Assembly (NCBI GenBank): GCA_036939755.1
Contig: JALLAZ010000850.1
Coordinates: 1 to 13,247, forward strand
Origin: Stephanodiscus triporus
Lineage: Eukaryota > Bacillariophyta > Thalassiosirophyceae > Thalassiosirales > Thalassiosiraceae
Direction of reading: 5' to 3'
DNA: 13,247 bases
In this document: positions 1 to 8,600 of the stretch, in pieces
How the letters are laid out: each line of letters begins with the position of its first letter
Position numbering within the stretch: position 1 is the first letter of the stretch
Made by a program: the position numbers and the translations under genes
Notes under the pieces: generated by a model
What the model saw: the letters and a program-made list of their open reading frames with translations, nothing else
Told to the model about the DNA's origin: nothing
Databases searched by the model: none

Positions 1-673
1 GGTCTAGTTACATCCCTAACAAGGAAAAAATATCAGAACGGAAAGTAAAGCTTATACTCGTGAAAGATCTCAACCACATCATCGTTGCCCCTTGGTGAAT
101 GGATCACTGACAGGAATTGTCAGGCTGTCACGCTACTCATCACATGATGTTAACAGTACATCCATGTCACCGCGCTTCCCTCCCAAACCAGCGTATAATT
201 GTTTGGATTTGAGGTGTGTGGTGTCGTTTTCCCCCAAGATGGAAGTCCACGAATTTGAGCACGAGAGTGCATGTTGGGACACCTCGTCCGATTCCTCGTC
301 TGACTTAAATTCCTCCCGAGCCAGCAGTAGATAGTGTGGTATGAGAAACATCAGCACATGACGTTAAGTTATACCAGCCGACGTCTCCTTCTGGTTGTCT
401 TTATGTCGCGTATTCACACGGGCTCCAAGCGAGACCCCATCTCTTGGACGGATTCTGATGACCCCATTGAATGGTAGGCTAGAAATTTTCGTGGTCCGTT
501 TCTCAAAATCGACGCGCAAGCTCTGTCGATTACTACCACTAAGAAATAAAACACAACAAATTCTTCAACTCTGGTTATTATAGTTGTCAATATTACGCTC
601 TCAAGTATTAAACTTTATACCACACAAGGCTCTCTTTTGAGCTCTCCAACATAGACACAAATAAAAACAAGCT
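1..673. other. Intergenic, no supported gene
   Basis: Only short open frames (at most 80 codons) occur here on either strand. They lack recognisable domains and overlap one another antisense. The right-hand part probably holds the 3' UTR of the minus-strand glycosyltransferase that ends at 674. I see no tRNA, repeat or mobile-element end. Confidence 0.6.
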
Positions 674-2836
674 TTACAGCTCTCTCTCTCTCCCCTTACA
701 CTCTCTCGTGTCTATTCCGGAAGCATCGAGTAATTCTCTTCTATCTCTATCAACGACGACAACCACGTTGTGGCTCTCTGTATATCTCTTCTCATGCGGT
801 CGAGGGATCATCAACATAAACAACCGCTTCACGGACGTGCCAATCATCCAGCACGCGCCAACGACGACGTAGAAGAACACGAGGTTGCCAAGGACGAGGC
901 AGAGCATGACGTTGGGCCGACCGAATATGGCATACATCAGGGTCTTGATCGCTCGCAGTCCCGTCGGCCCCCCGGGCTTGCTCGGTTTGAGGTTCATGCT
1001 CCACTTGGGGTTGACGTACATCGGCCTGCCTAGCGACAGGTGGAAACCGACGTGCTCGCATCGCTGTCCGTCGTCCCCGGCGTCGTACCGCGCCTTGTCG
1101 CGGCGCTCGCGGATGAGGTCCATGGGGTACATCGTCAGGCCGTTGAACGCCGACACGACCTCGTACGGCTGCTCGCGATGGTTGGTGACGTCGTTCGCCG
1201 ACTGTATCATGAATAGCTGCATCGGACTGCAAGCCTCGCACATGTTGCGCCACCGGTCGCCCGCGGGCATGAGCTCGCAGAACGACTGGTGCATGCGACG
1301 GACGATCTCGTTCGACTTCGTCTCCTTGGGACGGAAGGCCGACAGGTCGTAGGGCGGGATGATGGTTCCCATGGTCCCGGGCCAGACCTGGGAGGAGGCG
1401 CTGGCGACGGCGTGGTCCCGGGCGATGCCGTTCTCGAGCCCAAGGGTGTGGAGAAGCCCCAGCGGAGATATCGATGTGCCTAGGTCCGCGTCGAGCACTA
1501 CCATGTGGCTGTAATCGCTGTACTCCTCCTTGTCCAGTATGTACTCCATCAGTATCTGTCGGAACTCCCCGAGCTTACCGACCCCGGACGCCGTGGGATT
1601 CGTGAACAGGTTCATGTTATCGTACCGGTCCATGATGCCCAGTTCGCAGTTGGGGTTCTTGGGTCCGCAGCCCATGAGGTCGACAGCGTAACGGGGTCCG
1701 CCGACGCGGCGGGATTCCTGGTCCGACCAGGACCGGAACGACTCGCGCGTGCCGTCGTTGGAATCGTTCTCGAAGACGACGAGGGAGAGCCTGCCCTTGG
1801 AATCGTCCCCGAAGAAGGGTAAGAGGCCCTCGACGTTCTGCCTGAGGGCTGGGATGTTGTCGGCGACGTTGCGCGCGATGGCGTTGATGATGATCCCTCC
1901 CGATTCATTCTGGAGGAAGTTGAGGCCCCTCTGCACCATCAGCACGTCGTCCGGGTTGTACGACGAGAGTCGGCCGCTGCTGAGCTCCGACCACTGCCCC
2001 TCCGTGAGGCAAAGGGGCCGGCGACTTGCGCCGTGCTTCTCGAAGTCGAGGCACGCGCCCCTGAGCGACGGAGGGATGTTCTCGGGGAGATAAACGCGGT
2101 ACCAGCCCCACATGAACGGGTTCCACGCGGCGTGGGGATATCCCATCTGGAGCGTCATGTTCACGATGACGAGGGAGTTGAAGACCGTCGAGAGGACGAG
2201 CGTCGTCTTCCAATTCGACTGCGTGACGTTCGCGGCCAGAGCCGACAGGGCGACGTACGTCCTCCCGGCGCCCCCTCCCCTGACGCCGTGCGGGAATTTC
2301 GACGAGGACGACGACGGTCCCATCCCCCCCCGGGGCATGAGCGCGGCCGCCAGGAGCGTCCCGACGACGATCGGCCACGCCGAGGTGTGCAGGAGCGAGC
2401 TCCACACGATGTCGACGTGCCTCAGGAGTGGGAACGGGTTCAGCACCCCCCAGTCCTCGGGGTACGAGTCCCACATGAGTAGGGGCAGGCCGATCAGCAC
2501 CGCCAGCGACGGCAGTATCCGCGCCGCCGCGACCGTGAGGCACTCAGACGTGCACCGATCTGGAAGCGAGGGGTGGGACGGGGTCACGAACCGCACGATG
2601 CGCCGGCTCATGGGACTGAGGTCCGAGAGGAACTCGGCCGTTCGTCGGCCGAGGGCGTAATCGTCGTCCTTCTTGTCGTCGTCGTCGACGCTCGACAGGC
2701 TGCTGGAGGAGCAGCCGACGTAGCATTCGACGTCGTCCAGGTCCTGGGGGTTGGCCGCCGAGTGTTGCCTTCGCAGCTTGAGGTTCTTGCTGCCGCCGCC
2801 GCCGCCCTTGTTGCGATTCATCGACGACGCCACCAT
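674..2836 (-). CDS. Membrane-anchored GT-A-type glycosyltransferase, specificity unknown
   Basis: Single-exon protein of 720 residues. The first ~95 residues are low-complexity and hydrophilic (a Gly run at 11-15, Ser and Asp/Lys runs at 43-59). Hydrophobic segments follow at about 100-122, 153-167 and 212-232, and another lies at about 642-672 near the C terminus. The catalytic-looking core lies between them. It has a conserved start (NAIARNVADN, 318-327), ENDSNDGT at 356-363, an aspartate motif LDADLG with D449/D451 as the likely metal/nucleotide-sugar DxD, SAFNG at 562-566, and CEHVGFH at 593-599 followed by NP at 609-610. This order (RN, ENDS-DGT, DxD, SAFxG, CEH...NP) is that of GT2/Cap59-like glycosyltransferases found in algae, large DNA viruses and some bacteria. 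Family membership is from memory of motifs; substrate and linkage cannot be read. A Golgi or ER membrane location is inferred. The start is the first ATG in the frame; a second Met follows at residue 6. The CT-repeat DNA at 678-694 encodes the GREREL tail. Confidence 0.75.
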   Translation of the reverse strand: MVASSMNRNKGGGGGSKNLKLRRQHSAANPQDLDDVECYVGCSSSSLSSVDDDDKKDDDYALGRRTAEFLSDLSPMSRRIVRFVTPSHPSLPDRCTSECLTVAAARILPSLAVLIGLPLLMWDSYPEDWGVLNPFPLLRHVDIVWSSLLHTSAWPIVVGTLLAAALMPRGGMGPSSSSSKFPHGVRGGGAGRTYVALSALAANVTQSNWKTTLVLSTVFNSLVIVNMTLQMGYPHAAWNPFMWGWYRVYLPENIPPSLRGACLDFEKHGASRRPLCLTEGQWSELSSGRLSSYNPDDVLMVQRGLNFLQNESGGIIINAIARNVADNIPALRQNVEGLLPFFGDDSKGRLSLVVFENDSNDGTRESFRSWSDQESRRVGGPRYAVDLMGCGPKNPNCELGIMDRYDNMNLFTNPTASGVGKLGEFRQILMEYILDKEEYSDYSHMVVLDADLGTSISPLGLLHTLGLENGIARDHAVASASSQVWPGTMGTIIPPYDLSAFRPKETKSNEIVRRMHQSFCELMPAGDRWRNMCEACSPMQLFMIQSANDVTNHREQPYEVVSAFNGLTMYPMDLIRERRDKARYDAGDDGQRCEHVGFHLSLGRPMYVNPKWSMNLKPSKPGGPTGLRAIKTLMYAIFGRPNVMLCLVLGNLVFFYVVVGACWMIGTSVKRLFMLMIPRPHEKRYTESHNVVVVVDRDRRELLDASGIDTRECKGREREL

Positions 2837-3758
2837 CGTTGCCGTTGTCGTTATCTTCTTGTTTTTGCTTTATTATAAAAATGTAACTCTCATTTAGTTC
2901 GCGTGCGTTGGTGGAAGGGGCGAGGCTTGGACTTGGTCCAAATAATATCCCGCAAGCATGACCATGGACCAAGCATGCTTATTTGAGAGGTGGTGACCGA
3001 CCACGTTTCATTTGGAGCGGTACGCTAACTGAGAAGAACTTCCTCGCATGTTCCCTGGGTAATTACTGGAACTGGCGGACGGTACGTTTAGTTGTTGCGT
3101 TTTAAATATTTTCGAGCCGACCGGCGCACTGAACATAAATACAACTCGTTGGGGTCTCTTTCGTGGCGTTCCGAACGAGAAGCCAAACGGCCAAGGGGCC
3201 GCTGTTTCACGAGGAGTGGCCCTCGCAAAACCAATGCGTCACGCGAACTTTCGCAATTTCGGAAATGAGAAAATCAACCCTTTAAACAAAGGAATTGATA
3301 TATAATTTTCCTTGATTTACGAGTTTCCGTAATGAAGAGTAAATTCTCGCGGCACATACGGACTTGAGAGGGATTTGGCACGATCAATAACCAAACAGAA
3401 AACAGAAAAAAAAACAGTTTGGTTGGGTTGGATCAGGTGGTGAGGGCCAGACGGAGGAGGGGCCACGTGCCACCCGCCGGTCCGCGCAACGGAATTCGAA
3501 GCCTTTTCAACGCACCCCAACGGACCCTACGATAAAGATTGGCGCGATGTTTCACAGGAAAAAGTGAGGAGGAATCATCCACGTAAGTAGGAATCAATAA
3601 TTTACTTCCCACCGCGAAGTTGGAATGAGCCGCTTCGATGTGTGCGCGTATCATCGTGTAGTAACCTTCACCTGCTGACAACAACACTTCGGTGGATCAT
3701 TATTTTCATTCTTGAACTTTAACTGAACCCGACCGAACTGGAAATACAAACAATCAAT
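2837..3758. other. Intergenic region between divergent genes
   Basis: A gap of 922 bp between two head-to-head genes should contain both promoters. A TATA-like stretch on the minus strand (about 2870-2880, TTTTATAATAAAGC) lies 35-45 nt upstream of the glycosyltransferase ATG. A TATATAA at about 3298-3304 and a CCAAT followed by TGCGTCA at about 3230-3241 are possible promoter elements, but their spacing to the plus-strand ATG is long. The small open frames here have no recognisable content. Promoter assignments are inference only. Confidence 0.35.
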
Positions 3759-5510
3759 ATGATTCGTCCCAGACAGAAGAGGATCTTTCCTCCCAAACGG
3801 GCCTTGACGATGGCCTTTGCAGTGACTCTATCGCGTGGGGACAGTCGTGGTAATCGAATGAATGTAGTAGATGCATCAGACACAATGGAGAAAGCAAGTC
3901 TATCCACAAGCCAGCCCTCTGACCATCCCTCGGTGTATGATATGCCCTCGATGGTACCGCAGGAAAACGAGACCCGAGGAGCACTCATGCATCTCACGAC
4001 GACTTTCTCCAGCGAACGATCATCGGCCGGTGTCATGTTTGACGTGCGGGCAAAAAATCCCGTCTCGATTCGGGGAATGGATATCAATACTATTAACACT
4101 GACAACGCGCGAATCGAGGTTTGGACCAAAAATGGTAGTCATGTAGGCTACGAGCAGGCGCGGCAAGCATGGACTTTGCTGGTAAACGAAACTATTAGCG
4201 GAATGGGGCTAGACATGCCTACATCTATACCGCCCGAAATATTCACACCCGTGGTTGTCTTGGCTAACGAGACCAGAGCTTTCTACGTCAGTTGCATTGA
4301 TGGGCCATGCCAACGATACAGTCTTGGAGCTGATGGACGACAAGACTTTGAAAACACAGATTTGATCTTGTTTAGTAACGGGACGGCAAAGAGACAGGGA
4401 TTTGACGGGACATATTACTCTCCGCGAACATTTAATGGTGCGTTGCACTATGAGATAATCACACCGCAGCCGACTAGCACTCCGACCGTCCGGCCAACTG
4501 ATTCTCCGACAGCTGCACCGAGTTTTGCGCCAGTGGCGAACAAAATACTCACCACGAAATTCGAGAGCTCCGTGTCATATGCTGGCACCATGTTTGACAT
4601 TTACGCCAGGGACAACATTGTTATTAATTCTGTCGCATTCAACACCTTCAAAGATGCCATCACCGTGCAGCTCTACACACGTGAGGGAAACTATGCGGGT
4701 AATGACATGGACATCTCTGGATGGATATTGCTTGCCAATGAAACCGTACGAGGCCAAGGACTAGGATATCCGACGTATATCCCCGCAGGTTCCTTCAAGC
4801 CCATCTTGGTACGGCGCAAGAGAGCCCAGGCATTCTATATAACCTCCGATGGACCTTACCTACGTCTAGCAGAAGGAACAACTGAAGGAAATATCACTGC
4901 ATTCAATTCTGACATAATCGTTTACGAGGGAATTGGAAAGAGATACCCTATCAATAACCTCACTTTTTCGCCACGAGTATGGAATGGCGCGTTTCAGTAT
5001 GGCGTGGTCGATATTCCTACTCCCACTCCTACTGACAGTCCTACTCTAAGTCCAACCATATTCAGACCTTTTAGACTTCGACTATACTGGGAAAATGGAT
5101 ACTATTGGCAGGAAGAACGGAGAGAAACATTTTGGTGTATGGAGTGCGGGGAATGTCAGGAGAATGACAGCATTTACATCGAATGGTGCGGTGATTCCAG
5201 TAGTCAACAGTTCACAAAAGTTGGGGATACTATCCGTCCTTTATCTGACCAATCGCTGTGTTTTACCACGACTGGTACGCACTCTGAAAGCAAACCAATT
5301 AGGCTATGGCCATGCAAAGACGAACGTTCTGGTTTGGACGAACAACGTTTTGAAGGACTTCATGCAAGTGAAAGGTTCGAGCTCCACCCATTTGGAGATA
5401 CCAGTCTTTGTTTAAGTCAGGCACATCACCCTAAAGCCGACGAAAGAGTGTGGCCAGACAGTTGTTCCATAACACGTGACGACACAACAAGTTATTGGGT
5501 TACATTTTAA
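3759..5510 (+). CDS. Two-repeat secretory-type protein with ricin-B/beta-trefoil-like C terminus
   Basis: 583 residues in one exon. An unrecognised domain is present twice, at about 77-234 and 264-417. The copies share the order T(T)-F-S...AG-MFD, a W-T/I-LL-x-NET pair, GLxxPTxIP, an F-KP/TP strand, AFY-T/S-DGP and FSPR/YSPR-xxNGAxxY, so this is an old internal duplication. Pro/Thr/Ser linkers (237-259 and 419-433) separate the domains, as is common in diatom extracellular proteins. Residues ~438-583 are Cys- and Trp-rich, with Q-F and SLCF / SLCLS strands resembling a degenerate ricin-B (beta-trefoil) lectin. Several N-glycosylation sequons (NET 143 and 327, NET 170, NGT 207, NIT 378, NLT 400) point to the secretory pathway. 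The N terminus (MIRPRQKRIFPPKRALTMAFAVTL) is basic with only a short hydrophobic stretch, so a clear signal peptide is missing. An in-frame TAA at 3720-3722 blocks simple upstream extension, so an unseen 5' exon is possible. Function unknown. Confidence 0.7.
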   Translation: MIRPRQKRIFPPKRALTMAFAVTLSRGDSRGNRMNVVDASDTMEKASLSTSQPSDHPSVYDMPSMVPQENETRGALMHLTTTFSSERSSAGVMFDVRAKNPVSIRGMDINTINTDNARIEVWTKNGSHVGYEQARQAWTLLVNETISGMGLDMPTSIPPEIFTPVVVLANETRAFYVSCIDGPCQRYSLGADGRQDFENTDLILFSNGTAKRQGFDGTYYSPRTFNGALHYEIITPQPTSTPTVRPTDSPTAAPSFAPVANKILTTKFESSVSYAGTMFDIYARDNIVINSVAFNTFKDAITVQLYTREGNYAGNDMDISGWILLANETVRGQGLGYPTYIPAGSFKPILVRRKRAQAFYITSDGPYLRLAEGTTEGNITAFNSDIIVYEGIGKRYPINNLTFSPRVWNGAFQYGVVDIPTPTPTDSPTLSPTIFRPFRLRLYWENGYYWQEERRETFWCMECGECQENDSIYIEWCGDSSSQQFTKVGDTIRPLSDQSLCFTTTGTHSESKPIRLWPCKDERSGLDEQRFEGLHASERFELHPFGDTSLCLSQAHHPKADERVWPDSCSITRDDTTSYWVTF

Positions 5511-5670
5511 CTTTAAGGAAATATTTTTCATTCATTCATCTCTACTCCCTCGTGACTTGTATTCCGCTTCAAAGATACAGATTTATTTTATGTGAATGAA
5601 TGTTGAAATGCAAACAAACGTAAGGCAACTCCTATCTTTTTTCCCCGATATGATTTTGGCTGCAACAGAC
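5511..5670. other. Short convergent intergenic gap
   Basis: The two stop codons face each other across 160 bp, so the 3' UTRs of the trefoil-like gene and SMC3 probably share or overlap this AT-rich stretch. No ORF or RNA gene is visible. Confidence 0.6.
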
Positions 5671-8600
5671 TCAAGCAACAGAGGAATTTTCTTTGGCATC
5701 CTCCTCTTCCACCGTTGTCTTCATGATCTTCCTCTTTTTAGAATATGCGCCATCGCTACTTCCCTTCGAAGATCCCACAGCTTTGGAAGTTGCTAATGAC
5801 GTAACATCCCCTACCGCCTCCTCTTCTGACATGAGATTGGCGATGAAGTGCAAGGCATCGTTCTTGGACAAAAGGTGCAAACTCGACACCTTGTTCTGAT
5901 GGCTTATACCGAAGCATCGATTCGCCACCGCCACGAGTTCGGGGCGGAACGTACTGCAAATGAACTGTGTGCTCTCCCTAGGATCGTTTGGGTCCTCGGA
6001 GGGAGTGGCCTGACGTTTGATCAAGCTTGCGACCGCCGCACGGTATGTCGAGTCCAAAGCCTGATCTAACTCGTCGAAGAGGTAGAACGGGGCGGGGTCG
6101 CACCTTTGGATAGCGAAGATGAGCGCCATGGCAACAAGGGCCTTCTGCCCACCCGAGAGTTGCGACATGAGAAAATTCTCAGAAGAGCGGCTGAAGCGGA
6201 CCTTGATGCCCACTCCACGGAATAGGCTTACGTCAGGATTGTTGGGATCGATCTTCTTCTTCGACCCAGCCTCCTCCTCGACTTCGGAATCAGTACCATC
6301 CTCAACCAAGGCGGCTTCGTCCAAAGCCGTCCTCATGATCAGCTCCCCGGCACCATTTGGCACTAGCTCCTTGAAAACATCCTTGAAATGCGCACTAACA
6401 CCCCTGAAGGTCCTGTTGATTGCCTCGTCCTTCTTCCGATCCAAACTCTCAATCAACTCCTTCACCTTGAGGCCCCCTTCATCAATCTCCTCTCGCCGCT
6501 TGATGAGCTGTGTGCGCTGTTCCGAGAAGTTCACATACTGGTCAAACGCTTTCTTGTTCACGTGTGAATATTTTCTAATCTTCTTGTTGATTTCCTCGAG
6601 ATTCTTCATCAGGGACGGAATGGACTTCTTGGTGAAGGCGGTGAGCTCTGCGGCGGGAGGCAGCGATCCAAGCTCTTGGATCTTGCGCATGTAGTCTTCG
6701 CGTTTCTGGATGCACATGGACCTCTTTATTATTCGTGTATAAAAAGTCATGAGTTGTTAGCAAACAGAAAGAAATGACCGAAGCATGGATTCGAGTACCA
6801 CATGCCGCCACTCACCTTATTCAACAGCCTCTCCTGGCTCTCATGACTTTCCTCCAACTCCTTCTGATACGCAGCATTCTGCGTTTTAAGTTTGTCGAAG
6901 TTGTTCTTGAGCTCGCGGATAGCAGCGCGCAACCCTTCATCTATCGTCTTGGCTTCAGCGAGCTGGCTCTCCACCTTCTCGGCGGTTTGGGTCGCCTCCT
7001 CGAGCTCACGGCGCTTCTGCTCAAGCTCCTCCTTCATTTTGGCTTGGGAGAAGCCGGAGTTGCTCCCACTCGCTCCACCAGCGCGCATGGATCGGGAGGA
7101 AATCTCGGTGAGCTCATTTCTCCGAAGGATGAGATTATCATCCAGAAGGCTCGTGAGGTTTTGCCTCTTGATCGTGGCGTCTTCCAGCACGCCGTGGCTT
7201 TTTTCGATGTCGCAATCCAAACGAGTCTGCGCCGCCTTCAACTCGTCCAAGAGGGCCTGCTCTTCCTCATTCAACTCTGAGGTGAGCTCGGTGCCCAACT
7301 CCTGCTCCAAAATTTGAATCTGCGCGCCCAAGGATGCAATCTGAGATTCCAGGGGGGAAATGTCCTCCTCGATTTGCTTCGATTGTTTTTCGTGGCGTTC
7401 AAGCGTCTTGGCGAGCTTTCGCACGTCATCCTCGATCCTCCCCATCATGTGATCGAGGTTGGCGTGCTTCGCCTCCAGGCGTTGCACCTCGCCCATGACG
7501 TTGGACACCTGTTGATCGACCTCGGCGCTCTTCTCCTTCATCTCCCTGTGTTCGGACTCGAACTTGCGCAGGTTCTCCTCCGCCCGCCGGAGGGCGTGGT
7601 GCGCGCGAAGCCGGCTTTTTTCTTCGTCAACGAAGCCGCCCGTCAGCGCCCCCTTGCGACTGCAAAGGTCCCCGTCGAGGGTGATGGCGTCCATGTTGCT
7701 CCGGGCCGACCAGGTGCTCGCCACGTCGACGGACCGCGCGAGGAGCTTGCGCCCGAAGACGTGCTCCATGGCCCGCCGTACCGCCGGATCGAAGGAGATG
7801 CACTGTTCGAGGAGGGGCGCGACGTCCGTGCTCTCGGGGTATCGCACAGTCTCAACGTTGAGCTGATTCAATGGCAGGAATGTGACTCGGCCGAGCTTGT
7901 CGTCTTCCAACCGCTTCATCAACCGGGCCGCGGTGGCGTCGTTGTCGACGATGACGTGGAAGAGGCTATTCTGGGCGGCCACCTCCACGGCGGTGGAGTA
8001 CTTGTCGTCGATCAGCTCGAAGTTCTCCATCACGAGGCCGAAGTACTGGACGCCGACGGTCAACCTTTCGCCGGCCACGATCTGCTTCAACGCGTCCAAA
8101 CCCTGCGAGGTGGCGCGGGGCATGCTCTTGCGCACGTCGTACAGCGCCCGGCGACTCGCCTCCTTGGCGTCGTTTACCTTCCCGGACAGCTCGTTGATTC
8201 CGCGCCACTGCTCCTTGCGACTGTCCGCCATCTCGTTGCGAACGCGCTTCTTCTCGTCGACGCTCCTGGCGAGGTCGTCGAGGAGCTTGGATTTTTCCTC
8301 GAGTTCCTTCCTCTTGTCCTCGGCCTCCTTCCTCTCGGCGGTCACAGACTTGCGCAACGAGGACAGCTTCGATCGCTTCTCGTTCAACAGATCCTCCTTC
8401 TCGGACATCGCCGTCGTCAATTCGCTGATTTGGGACCGCAGGTGACTGTCCCGTTCCTTCTTCGTCTTGAACTGCTTCCCCCGCCCCTGCTTCGCGTACA
8501 GCCCCTCCATTCTCTTCCGCGCCTCCTCCCGCTCGTTCGTCATGCGCATCATCGCGCTCCTGGCATTGTCATACGCCGGTTGGACTGTCTCGGAAAGCTC

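Noticed and set aside
92..583. Small ORFs of 62-80 codons
   Set aside because: No domain, no clear codon bias and overlapping antisense frames. Not distinguishable from chance.
1905..2660. Several 150-210 codon frames on both strands over the glycosyltransferase
   Set aside because: They are Arg/Pro/Gly-rich shadows of a GC-rich gene. Only the 720-residue frame contains recognisable motifs.
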